From: UBA4582 sp013204195
GTDB taxonomy: Bacteria > Pseudomonadota > Gammaproteobacteria > Pseudomonadales > Azotimanducaceae
Assembly (NCBI GenBank): GCA_963925735.1
Contig: CAWUUH010000060.1
Span: 1-52,994, forward strand
Reading direction: 5' to 3'
Length of the DNA: 52,994 nucleotides
Both the position numbers and the translations under genes were made by a program. Of this stretch, positions 17,678-25,680 are shown piece after piece. The notes under the pieces are model-generated. The model was given only the letters and a program-made list of their open reading frames with translations. It was not told the origin of the DNA and searched no databases. How positions within the stretch are numbered: the first letter of the stretch is position 1; every line of letters begins with the position of its first letter.

Positions 17678-19990
17678 TTAAGAGCAACCGCTGCTTGGCT
17701 GGAAGGCGTCCCCTTTCTGTTTCTGCTGTGACGCGCGTAAGTTGCCGATCACTGATTCGAGTGCTCGGCTGAACAATAGGCCGTCGCTGATCAAATTTAC
17801 CGTGCCGTCCTTGAGTTCGCGGGCAAGGCCGACACGAGTCTTTTCGACAACCTTGACGCCTTGTTGATTAACGAAGATATATTTGTCGATAACTTTGATT
17901 TTAGCGGCAAGCTTACAGCGAATAGTCTGTTCAGCTTCGCCTAGGAATTCGAACCAGACACCGACGCCAAGTTGGTCGACGGTTTGCATATGGGGATCAT
18001 CCTCATCGATAACTTCAACGACAGGTGCTTGCTTGTCGGTATTCGGCGGCTGAACACCTTGGATGCTCGTCTCCGGAAGTTCAACTTCCTCGCCTGTAAA
18101 CTCGTCGCCACTGTTGGCGACGGTTAATCTTTGTTCGTACTGAGCGAAAGAGGCCTCTTGAATGCTCGTCAGTTCCGCCATTAACCGATCGATTTCCAGG
18201 CTTTCTAGTTTAGTAATTCGCAAAGCTTTACGTAGATTGTTCAGCAAACGCGGGTTGACAGTGTCGAGTCGGACCCGATCGTCAGCTTGATCTTTAGGCT
18301 GGACGGTCCACAGCAATACGTCGATGGTGTTAATGGATTGCTTCCAGGCGTTGCTGCCAGGACCCTCTTTAAGTACCAGCATCACCATAAACCGGTGATA
18401 CACCTGACCCAAAAAGTCCTGAATAAAAGCCGGCAATTCTCGTCCAAGAATTCGCTCCGCAATTTTTTGATCTACCAGTTCGCGGATATCTTCAATTCGC
18501 TCTTCGCGCTCGTTTGCGCGCATGATGCGTTGTTCAAGGTGATGAGTTTTGGCTGCGAGGCGAGCGCGAAATTGCTTGAAGTCTTTGAGCAATTCATTGA
18601 AGAGGTCGATGTCGTCGGTATACTCGATTAACATGCGGCTGACCAATTCGTTCATTTTTTGATACAGCGAGTCGTTTTCCAAGTCGCGGACTTCTGTCCA
18701 GCCAATCGCAGCTGAGGCAAATTCGTTGAGGATGCTTCGAGCTGGATGGTTCTCGCGGTTGAAAAAAGTGGTGTCTGATAAGGCCACCTTGATAATGGTG
18801 ATCTGAGTTCGCCCGATGAGTTCTTTGATGGGCAGGGCGACTGAGCCATCTTGCCAGATGGCTTCATAAAGCAGGGAAACTAAACTGATAATATCCGCCG
18901 ATTGCTGGTCAACAGCGTTGGTCTTGCCCGCTTCATTGGTTTGCAGCAACGCCGCGCTGATTGACTCGGATACGTTGTGCTTGTTGATGTCATTACCTGC
19001 TGTTCCGGCAGTACCATCAATACCATCAATACCATCAATACCATCAATACCATCAATACCATCAATACCATCAGTGCCATCAGGGCCATCAGTCGCACCG
19101 ACGTTCAGTGATTGCTGAATGTTGGTGAGAATGTCGAATAGTTCCTGTTGGCCGACCATCACGACGGCTTCGTTGCTCGCCGGGCTCAATAAGCCAGCTG
19201 TTTGGGCGGCGCTAAGCATCGAGCTGGGTACGGCGAATTGTTGACCCGCGGCATTAGCGGCTGATGCACCGCGAGCAGCTGGCCGCAACAAGTTTTGCAT
19301 CATGCCGAACAGCTCAGGATGATCAGACTCGCTGTCTGCTGGTTGCTCTTCAAGACCGCCAAAGCTATCCATTCTTTCTAACTGCGATCGAGCACGGCTT
19401 CGACTTTGGGTTGTCCTTCTGGAGTGATGGCTCGCGGTCTCTGTTCTGAGGTCAGGCATGACGCCCGCTTTGATCATCATCTGGTTAGCTTCGTGCAGCA
19501 CAATGTCGAGTTGCTTCAGCAGAAGTTCATTGAATCGTCGATAGGCGGCAAGATCGTTCTTAGCGCGAGAATTGACCTTTAGCATGGCGGCCGTGAACGC
19601 CGTTGATAATTGTTGCGGATCTAGCGGATTCGACGACTCATCGATTTCCTTGGTTTCGATCACGGTGCCCAGTCGAGTATTAAAACTGATATAAGCGGGC
19701 AGATTCTTATTTCTCGCCGCTGCGATCATCCCCCTGGTGGCCACCATGGTGTTGAGTTCGTCTTCTTGAACTAGAGACAGACTATCGAAATCAACGACAG
19801 TGTTTTTTTTCAGTTGGGTGTCGGAAAATTCAGCGAAAGTGTTGCGTACATTCGCTATAAATTGCGCGACCAAGTCGTCTCCTGATGGCCCAAACAACGC
19901 CAAGCCATCGCCTTCGGTAACCACCTTTTGGATAAGATGATGTAACGTGCGGATAGCAGTCTGCTGTATTTTATTGACCAGGTCGTTCAC
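17678..19990 (-). CDS. DUF1631 family protein with collagen-like repeat
   Basis: A 770-residue protein recognised as DUF1631 from its N-terminal helical region (LFGPSGDDLVAQFI, LVQEDELNTMVATRGMI, INTRLGTVI-like segments) and the C-terminal domain with QTIRCKLAAKIKVIDKYIFVNQQG, which looks like a PilZ-type barrel. Such proteins are found in many gammaproteobacteria; the function is not established, though the PilZ-like tail suggests a link to cyclic-di-GMP or surface behaviour. Around residues 300-326 there is a run of Ile-Asp-Gly triplets that resembles a collagen Gly-X-Y stretch and is encoded by perfect 9-bp repeats. It starts at a GTG (19990) with no strong ribosome-binding site and is divergent from sixA. 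Confidence 0.8.
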   Translation of the reverse strand: MNDLVNKIQQTAIRTLHHLIQKVVTEGDGLALFGPSGDDLVAQFIANVRNTFAEFSDTQLKKNTVVDFDSLSLVQEDELNTMVATRGMIAAARNKNLPAYISFNTRLGTVIETKEIDESSNPLDPQQLSTAFTAAMLKVNSRAKNDLAAYRRFNELLLKQLDIVLHEANQMMIKAGVMPDLRTETASHHSRRTTQSRSRARSQLERMDSFGGLEEQPADSESDHPELFGMMQNLLRPAARGASAANAAGQQFAVPSSMLSAAQTAGLLSPASNEAVVMVGQQELFDILTNIQQSLNVGATDGPDGTDGIDGIDGIDGIDGIDGIDGTAGTAGNDINKHNVSESISAALLQTNEAGKTNAVDQQSADIISLVSLLYEAIWQDGSVALPIKELIGRTQITIIKVALSDTTFFNRENHPARSILNEFASAAIGWTEVRDLENDSLYQKMNELVSRMLIEYTDDIDLFNELLKDFKQFRARLAAKTHHLEQRIMRANEREERIEDIRELVDQKIAERILGRELPAFIQDFLGQVYHRFMVMLVLKEGPGSNAWKQSINTIDVLLWTVQPKDQADDRVRLDTVNPRLLNNLRKALRITKLESLEIDRLMAELTSIQEASFAQYEQRLTVANSGDEFTGEEVELPETSIQGVQPPNTDKQAPVVEVIDEDDPHMQTVDQLGVGVWFEFLGEAEQTIRCKLAAKIKVIDKYIFVNQQGVKVVEKTRVGLARELKDGTVNLISDGLLFSRALESVIGNLRASQQKQKGDAFQPSSGCS
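19013..19093 (-). repeat. 9-bp tandem repeat coding for Ile-Asp-Gly
   Basis: Six perfect copies of ACCATCAAT (19013-19066) are followed by three degenerate copies to 19093. On the minus strand the unit encodes Ile-Asp-Gly inside the DUF1631 protein. A copy-number change would keep the frame. Confidence 0.95.
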
Positions 19991-20236
19991 AGAATTTAGC
20001 TGTTAGTCAAAGGCGGAAAAATAACTTAACCTCAATAGTTAGTTAAGTATAGGGTGCAGCTCAAGGTTGTGAGCGAAAAATGTAAGTATTTTGTATATTC
20101 AAAAAAACCTGACTAGTTGCGCTAGGTTCGGCTATTCGTGAAGTCTCAGTTGGTCTAGCGGGCCGAGATTATGTGTTAATCTTTATCAGACGCAATGGGC
20201 ATGCCGCCGCCATGAAGCGTGACAAGGTGATCAGGA

Positions 20237-20689
20237 ATGAATCTACTGTTAATGCGCCACGGTGATGCCGTGATGTCATACCCAGATGCGGCTAGGTCTT
20301 TAAGTTTGCTCGGCGCGACCGAAGTCATGGCTAATGGTGCAAGCCTGCTCGAAACCAATGTTCAGGTATCGCACATCATCGCCAGTCCGTTGTCCCGGGC
20401 ACAAGAGACCGCGGGGTTGATGGCGGCTCGCTTGGATTTCCGTGATGCGATTCTCTGTTGGGATAGCCTTGCGCCCAATGGCGATCTCAACCGGGTATTG
20501 GCCTTGCTCGCGACCAGCAGCTTCCCAGCACCGCTGCTAGTTACCCATCAGCCGTTTGTCAGTGAATTGATTGATTATCTTACCGGTGAAGTCGTTATGA
20601 TGGGTACGGCGTCTATTGTCGCCATTACATTGGATGTATTTTTACCACGAGCGAGTGAATTGAGATGGACGATAGATACATGCGGATAA
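20237..20689 (+). CDS. sixA: Phosphohistidine phosphatase SixA
   Basis: A 150-residue small histidine phosphatase. The catalytic RHG motif is at residues 7-9 (LLMRHGDA). The second half has ASPLSRAQETA and the second conserved His in LLVTHQPFVSELI. SixA removes phosphate from histidine phosphocarriers: in E. coli it acts on the nitrogen phosphotransferase system and earlier work linked it to the ArcB HPt domain. AAGGTGA lies 7 bases before the ATG. The 246-bp region upstream, shared with the divergent DUF1631 gene, is AT-rich and contains no other gene. Confidence 0.92.
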   Translation: MNLLLMRHGDAVMSYPDAARSLSLLGATEVMANGASLLETNVQVSHIIASPLSRAQETAGLMAARLDFRDAILCWDSLAPNGDLNRVLALLATSSFPAPLLVTHQPFVSELIDYLTGEVVMMGTASIVAITLDVFLPRASELRWTIDTCG

Positions 20690-21600
20690 AGTCGAATCGA
20701 GGAGTTCACGCGGTTGTCGGACTTCAAGGGGGCAGTGATCTGAGGCGAGTTTGCGCAGCGTTGCTGTTTGCCTGGTTGCCGCTGACCGTGTTTGGCGCAG
20801 GTAACGAGGTCGGTATCATCGCGCTGTATCCCGGGGCTCAGCTGGTTGAGAGCACAGAGGAACAGGCCATCTCCACTCATCGCATCATGTTGGGTGCCTT
20901 AAAGAAAGTGAATAATGAGATTGCTCCGGAGGCGTCTCGATACCTTCAGGGTCAACGCACCCGCAATACGTATCTGTTAGCTGATGAGCAGCGTAGCAAT
21001 CTGGTCTTCGAATTTTATGTCGAACAGTTGGAGCGCCAAGGACAGATTTTGTATCAATGTGCCGGACGCGAGTGTGGCAGCAGTAATTATTGGGCTAATA
21101 GTGTGTTCGAGCGCCGTATTTTATATGGCCCAGAGCAATTTCAGCACTATATTGTTGGTGTAATCGACGGCCAATATCTGGCGATCTATGTTGCTCAACG
21201 CGCAACGGGGCAGGTTTATGCCCACCTAGATATCATCAAGCCGCAGCGAGATTCTGCAACCGCAATGACCGAGCTGGACTCGGTAAACCTATTGCAGGCG
21301 CTGAGCTCGGGCGCACCGGTTAAACTCGGGCTGCAGCCTGAAGTTGCTGTCACGCAGCGGGTGGCCGCCGCGCTGGCGGGCAATCAGACGTCGATTGTGT
21401 ACATTGTCGGCCATGACGCCCTGCAACGAGACGAAACACTCTCCGCAGCGATGGCGCGAACAGCCTTGGCCGCGGCAGATTTTCGGCTCCGTTTGATCAA
21501 ACTAGGTGTCGATGAGTCGCGGTTGCAGGCCTATGGCGTCGGGCCGTTGGCGCCGGGTACTGATGCGCCTGCACGTCTTGAGTTGTTGCTAGCAGACTAG
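20665..21600 (+). CDS. DUF4892 family protein, exported
   Basis: A 311-residue protein with a Sec-type signal sequence (hydrophobic CAALLFAWLPLTVFGA, cleavage expected near residue 45) followed by a DUF4892-like domain (YPGAQLVESTEEQAISTHRIMLG; YQCAGRECGSSNYWANSVFE with a likely disulfide pair). The C-terminal ~90 residues resemble an OmpA-like peptidoglycan-associated fold (VYIVGHDA, ARTALAAADFRLRLIKLGVDESRLQAYGVGPLAP). It is probably periplasmic or attached to the outer membrane; its role is unknown. The chosen start overlaps the end of sixA by 25 bp; a second ATG at 20680 is possible. No clear ribosome-binding site separates the two. Confidence 0.8.
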   Translation: MDDRYMRIKSNRGVHAVVGLQGGSDLRRVCAALLFAWLPLTVFGAGNEVGIIALYPGAQLVESTEEQAISTHRIMLGALKKVNNEIAPEASRYLQGQRTRNTYLLADEQRSNLVFEFYVEQLERQGQILYQCAGRECGSSNYWANSVFERRILYGPEQFQHYIVGVIDGQYLAIYVAQRATGQVYAHLDIIKPQRDSATAMTELDSVNLLQALSSGAPVKLGLQPEVAVTQRVAAALAGNQTSIVYIVGHDALQRDETLSAAMARTALAAADFRLRLIKLGVDESRLQAYGVGPLAPGTDAPARLELLLAD

Positions 21601-21637
21601 CGGCAAGCCGAGTGGGCGGTTTTCAGCTCGTTGTCAG

Positions 21638-22189
21638 TTAGCTTGAGGATAGATTGAGCAATGACATGAACTCCATGCGTGTTGCAGCGCTATCTCTGAA
21701 GTCGCCGAGCATGACTGAGGTTTTCATGACCGAGTTTTGTTTTTCGACACCTCGCATCATCATGCACATGTGTTTCGCTTCAATAATCACGCTAACCCCT
21801 GACGCCGTCGTCACAGACTGAATGGCTTCAGCGATCTGCTTGGTTAGGTTTTCCTGTATTTGCAGGCGACGGGCATACATGTCCACCACACGTGCTACTT
21901 TGGACAGTCCTAGCACCTTGCCAGTGGGGATGTAAGCCACATGACATTTGCCGATAAACGGCAGCATATGATGCTCACACATCGAGTACAGCTCGATGTT
22001 TTGGACGATAACCATCTCGTTAGTGTCGGATTCAAATAAGGCTTTATTGACAACCTCTTCGAGGGTCTGCGTATAGCCGTGGGTTAGGAACGACATCGCT
22101 TTGGCCGCCCGCTCCGGTGTGTCGATTAACCCCTCGCGGTTAGGATCTTCGCCAATATCGGTCAAAATTTTCTTAAATGCGTCTCGCAT
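21638..22189 (-). CDS. folE: GTP cyclohydrolase I
   Basis: A 183-residue GTP cyclohydrolase of the FolE (type IA) family. It converts GTP to dihydroneopterin triphosphate, the first step of folate and tetrahydrobiopterin synthesis. The zinc ligands and active site are visible: MCEHHMLPFIGKCHVAYIP with Cys and His ligands, QIQENLTKQIAEAI, and HMCMMMRGVEKQNS with the third Cys. The N-terminus MRDAFKKILTDIGEDPNREGLIDTPERAAK is standard. It is divergent from aroC across an imperfect inverted repeat and convergent with the DUF4892 gene. Confidence 0.95.
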   Translation of the reverse strand: MRDAFKKILTDIGEDPNREGLIDTPERAAKAMSFLTHGYTQTLEEVVNKALFESDTNEMVIVQNIELYSMCEHHMLPFIGKCHVAYIPTGKVLGLSKVARVVDMYARRLQIQENLTKQIAEAIQSVTTASGVSVIIEAKHMCMMMRGVEKQNSVMKTSVMLGDFRDSAATRMEFMSLLNLSSS

Positions 22190-22212
22190 ATATTTCAGGT
22201 CCAGTCATTGAT

Positions 22213-22252
22213 AGCGCTACCCTAAGCGAATCTTACAATCGGGTAAAGCGCT
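22213..22252. repeat. Inverted repeat in the folE-aroC divergent region
   Basis: AGCGCTACCC (22213-22222) and GGGTAAAGCGCT (22241-22252) are inverted copies, the second with two extra bases. The position between divergent genes suits an operator for folE, aroC or both. Confidence 0.5.
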
Positions 22253-22298
22253 TGATAGCTAAGTTACGACAGCGCAGCAGTTTCGGCTCACTTAGGGT

Positions 22299-22304
22299 TA
22301 TAAT
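22299..22304 (+). promoter_or_regulatory. Candidate -10 box for aroC
   Basis: A perfect TATAAT lies 24 bp before the aroC ATG. No good -35 is seen at 16-18 bp, so the promoter may be activator-dependent or this may be chance. Confidence 0.4.
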
Positions 22305-22328
22305 ACGCGCTCAGGAAGGGAGTGCGAT

Positions 22329-23414
22329 ATGCCGGGTAGCAGTATTGGAGATGTATTCAGGGTGACCACCTTTGGTGAGAGCCACGGCTTGGCGCTGGGC
22401 TGTATCATCGATGGTTGTCCGCCGGGGATGGCTTTGGATGAGTTGGATTTGCAGGGTGATCTAGATCGTCGCAAGCCTGGGTCCTCAAAGTATTCGACCC
22501 AGCGTCGAGAGTCTGATCAAGTCAAAATTTTGTCGGGGGTGTTTGAAGGGTTGACGACGGGCACGCCCATCGGTCTGCTGATTGAGAATCAGGACCAAAA
22601 ATCGAAGGACTATACGAACATCAAGGACGTCTATCGACCCGCGCACGCCGACTATACCTATGCGCAGAAGTATGGCATCCGTGATTATCGTGGGGGTGGG
22701 CGCTCCTCGGCCCGTGAGACCGCCATGCGCGTGGCGGCCGGGGCTGTGGCTAAGAAATACTTAGCCGTTGAACACGGCATCCTGATTAGGGGCTATATGG
22801 CACAGATGGGTGACTTGAGCCCGCAGGTCATTGATTGGGATCAGATCGAACAAAATCCGTTTTTCTGTCCAGATGCAGCGCTGGTGCCGCGCCTTGAGCA
22901 GATGATCGATGCGCTTAGACGCGAGGGCGACTCAATTGGTGCACGGATTAATATTGTCGCCTCGGGCTTAATGCCCGGACTCGGTGAGCCGGTATTTGAT
23001 CGACTTGATGCGGACATTGCCCATGCGATGATGAGCATCAACGCGGTTAAGGGCGTAGAGATCGGGGCCGGCTTTGCATCAATCACCCAGAAGGGCTCCA
23101 TGCACCGAGATGAAATGTCGCCGAACGGTTTCACCTCGAATAATGCGGGCGGCATTCTGGGGGGGATTTCCTCCGGTCAGGATATCACCGTCAGTATCGC
23201 CTTAAAGCCGACATCCAGTATTACCAAACCAGGTCAGAGCGTGGATAGCGCCGGCAATTCCGCGGAAGTCGTGACCAAGGGCCGTCATGACCCCTGTGTT
23301 GGCGTGCGAGCGACGCCGATCGCCGAGGCCATGTTGGCCATTGTCCTGATGGATCATCTGCTGCGGCATCGAGCGCAGAATGCCAACGTGGTGCCGGCGG
23401 GGCCAAGGTTTTAG
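22329..23414 (+). CDS. aroC: Chorismate synthase
   Basis: A 361-residue chorismate synthase, which converts EPSP to chorismate using reduced FMN, the last common step to the aromatic amino acids and folate. All three family signatures are seen: GESHGLALGCIIDGCPPG near the N-terminus, YRGGGRSSARETAMRVAAGAVA in the middle and GRHDPCVGVRATPIAEAM near the C-terminus. The ATG follows AAGGGAG. Its stop overlaps the stop of the convergent lysR gene by 4 bp. The chorismate it makes feeds the trp genes 5 kb downstream. Confidence 0.98.
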   Translation: MPGSSIGDVFRVTTFGESHGLALGCIIDGCPPGMALDELDLQGDLDRRKPGSSKYSTQRRESDQVKILSGVFEGLTTGTPIGLLIENQDQKSKDYTNIKDVYRPAHADYTYAQKYGIRDYRGGGRSSARETAMRVAAGAVAKKYLAVEHGILIRGYMAQMGDLSPQVIDWDQIEQNPFFCPDAALVPRLEQMIDALRREGDSIGARINIVASGLMPGLGEPVFDRLDADIAHAMMSINAVKGVEIGAGFASITQKGSMHRDEMSPNGFTSNNAGGILGGISSGQDITVSIALKPTSSITKPGQSVDSAGNSAEVVTKGRHDPCVGVRATPIAEAMLAIVLMDHLLRHRAQNANVVPAGPRF

Positions 23415-24286
23415 GCGGCGTCTTCGGCCAATAGGTCCATAAAAGCCAGCGCAGCGTTAGACAGGCTGCGTTGGACGTGGTGAATAACGCCGAGTTTACG
23501 CTCGATTCGAATATTCGGCACCGCTAACACACTAACGGTGTCGTCCAGCATGCTGCGTGGCAGAACGCTCCAGCCCAGGCCAATAGTAATCAGCATCTTG
23601 ATGGTCTCAAGGTAGTTAGTCGACATGCTGACTTGAATTGGCAGGCCCTGGTCCTCGAATATCTGTTTGATGATGCGCCCGGTAAAGGTGCTCATGTCCG
23701 GCAGAATAGCCGGGAACGCGGCGATTTGCTCGAGGCTGGGGTTTGCGTAACTCGCCAGAGCATGATCCGGAGCGCAGACAAATACGAGGTCGTCGGTCCA
23801 AATCGCGCGAGAGGCTAAGCGTTCGTGCGGCCGTGGGGCCATCGTGATGATGCCAAGTTCAAGATTGCCCTGCACGATTTGCTCGTGCGCCACTTCAGAA
23901 TCCATAAAATGTAGGTCTAGCGCCACAGCGGGATAGCGCTCTGAGTAGGTTTTTAACACCGTGGGTAATCGCCAAAGACCGATATGGTGACTGGTAGCCA
24001 GCGACAGGCGGCCGGCCACTGTACCGCTGAGGTTACGAATGGCCCGCTGGGTGTCCTCGACTTCCTGGAGAATCAGTCGCGCTCGAGGGTCGAATGTGCG
24101 CCCAGCCTCGGTCAAACCAATAATCCGGCCAATGCGATCAAACAAACGAACATTTAACTGGCTTTCGAGCAACGCGATCCGCTTGCTGACGGCTGGCTGG
24201 GTCAAATGCAGGCGGTTGGCAGCAATGGAGAAGGAGCCTGTTTCCGCGACGGCAACAAAGGCTTTAATGCTATCTAAATCGATCAT
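23411..24286 (-). CDS. LysR-family transcriptional regulator
   Basis: A 291-residue LysR-type regulator. The N-terminal winged helix-turn-helix reads FVAVAETGSFSIAANRLHLTQPAVSKRIALLE (about residues 10-41), followed by the linker helix and a periplasmic-binding-protein-like effector domain. The ligand is unknown. In pseudomonads a LysR gene often sits divergently before leuCDB-asd; here it is divergent from asd directly, across 252 bp that carry a GC-rich palindrome, so asd and itself are the likely targets. This is an inference from position. Confidence 0.9.
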   Translation of the reverse strand: MIDLDSIKAFVAVAETGSFSIAANRLHLTQPAVSKRIALLESQLNVRLFDRIGRIIGLTEAGRTFDPRARLILQEVEDTQRAIRNLSGTVAGRLSLATSHHIGLWRLPTVLKTYSERYPAVALDLHFMDSEVAHEQIVQGNLELGIITMAPRPHERLASRAIWTDDLVFVCAPDHALASYANPSLEQIAAFPAILPDMSTFTGRIIKQIFEDQGLPIQVSMSTNYLETIKMLITIGLGWSVLPRSMLDDTVSVLAVPNIRIERKLGVIHHVQRSLSNAALAFMDLLAEDAA

Positions 24287-24363
24287 TCCGGTCGCTTATA
24301 GGGTTAATAAAAAATATGAATTTGTGTTCGAGACGAATTGATCATAGCATCGTCGCCTCGACG

Positions 24364-24398
24364 CCGACAGGCGCGCGTGCGCGCGCCTTGAGCGTCGG
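24364..24398. repeat. GC-rich palindrome between lysR and asd
   Basis: AGGCGCGCG-TG-CGCGCGCCT (24369-24388) is a perfect 9-bp inverted repeat. Outer arms CCGAC (24364-24368) and GTCGG (24394-24398) extend it. It lies between divergent genes, where it could be an operator or form a cruciform. Confidence 0.85.
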
Positions 24399-24475
24399 TA
24401 AACAGGTGCTTGGGCTGGTTGATCCGGGCATTGGCTAGCCGGTGAGAATATCCTATATGTCGCCTCGCGCAGGAG

Positions 24476-24481
24476 TATAAT
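24476..24481 (+). promoter_or_regulatory. Candidate -10 box for asd
   Basis: A perfect TATAAT lies 57 bp before the asd GTG, followed by a GC-rich stretch. No matching -35 is apparent, consistent with an activated promoter. Confidence 0.4.
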
Positions 24482-24538
24482 GCGGGGCATGTAGAGGCTT
24501 GCAACACAGCGCACGTAGGAAAAACAACGGAGAATATT

Positions 24539-25555
24539 GTGGAAAAGGTAAATGTCGCCATCGTTGGCGCGACCGGAGCGGTCGGTGAAGTTATGCTGGA
24601 AATTTTAGCGGAACGTCAGTTCCCCGTCGATAATCTGGTTCTCTTGGCGAGTGAAAACTCGGCGGGTACGACGCTGCAATTTAAGGGTAAATCAATCCGA
24701 GTCGAAAATCTCGCTACCTTTGATTTTAGCAATACCCATATCGCCTTGTTCTCTGCGGGTGGCTCGGTCTCGGCAAAGTATGCCCCCGTGGCCGCCGCTC
24801 AGGGTTGTGTCGTCATCGATAACACCTCCTGTTTTCGCCGTGACCCTTCGATCCCGCTGGTGGTCCCTGAAGTCAATTCGGCGCGCATTGCTGACTATGT
24901 TGGCCGTAACATTATCGCTAATCCGAATTGCTCAACCATACAAATGTTGGTCGCCTTAAAGCCTATTCATGATGCGGTGGGTATCGCCCGCATTAACGTC
25001 TGCACCTACCAGGCCGTTTCTGGTGCGGGTAAACGTGGTGTTGAAGAGTTGGCGGGTCAAACCGCGCGGTTGCTGAATGGGCAGGAGATCAAACGCAAGG
25101 TTTTCGCCAAACAGATCAGCTTCAATGTAATTCCACAGATCGGTGACTTCGAGGACAATGGCTATACCAACGAAGAAATGAAGATGGTCTGGGAGACGCA
25201 TAAGATTTTTGAGGATGAGAGTATCGAGGTTAATCCGACCTGCGTTCGAGTACCGGTATTTTATGGTCATTCAGAAGCCGTGCATATCCAGACCCGCGAG
25301 CCCTTATCTGTCGCAGCCGCGCGAGCGCTGTTGGCTGAAGCGCCTGGAGTCACACTGATTGATGAGTCGGTAGATGGAGGGTACCCCACGGCGGTATCTG
25401 ATTCCGCTGGTAATGATCCTGTGTTCGTCGGTCGGCTTAGACAAGACATCTCTGCTCCGAACGGTTTGAATATGTGGATCGTCTCTGACAATGTCAGAAA
25501 AGGCGCGGCGCTTAACAGTATACAAATTGCGGAACTTTTGGTAAAAAGACTTTAA
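24539..25555 (+). CDS. asd: Aspartate-semialdehyde dehydrogenase
   Basis: A 338-residue NADPH-dependent enzyme that reduces aspartyl phosphate to aspartate semialdehyde, on the route to lysine, threonine, methionine and diaminopimelate. The nucleotide motif GATGAVGEVML is at residues 9-19. The catalytic Cys is in NPNCSTIQM and the catalytic His in VFYGHSEAVHI, which separates it from the Cys-less Usg paralogues that often occupy this locus. The start is GTG, preceded by GGAGA. It directly precedes fimV; leuB, which usually comes before it in pseudomonads, is missing. Confidence 0.96.
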   Translation: MEKVNVAIVGATGAVGEVMLEILAERQFPVDNLVLLASENSAGTTLQFKGKSIRVENLATFDFSNTHIALFSAGGSVSAKYAPVAAAQGCVVIDNTSCFRRDPSIPLVVPEVNSARIADYVGRNIIANPNCSTIQMLVALKPIHDAVGIARINVCTYQAVSGAGKRGVEELAGQTARLLNGQEIKRKVFAKQISFNVIPQIGDFEDNGYTNEEMKMVWETHKIFEDESIEVNPTCVRVPVFYGHSEAVHIQTREPLSVAAARALLAEAPGVTLIDESVDGGYPTAVSDSAGNDPVFVGRLRQDISAPNGLNMWIVSDNVRKGAALNSIQIAELLVKRL

Positions 25556-25680
25556 TTAGCGCGACTTACCGCAATAAGTGTAGACCAATTCTAGGTCGCT
25601 ACTCGAAGTCATCATGGGTGACGTGTTTTCGTTCTGGCAACTTCAGACAGTCTATGGGGCAACCAGAGGGAAACACACTA

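Noticed and set aside
19013..19093. Possible CRISPR or iteron array
   Set aside because: Nine-base units are contiguous and in frame inside a gene.
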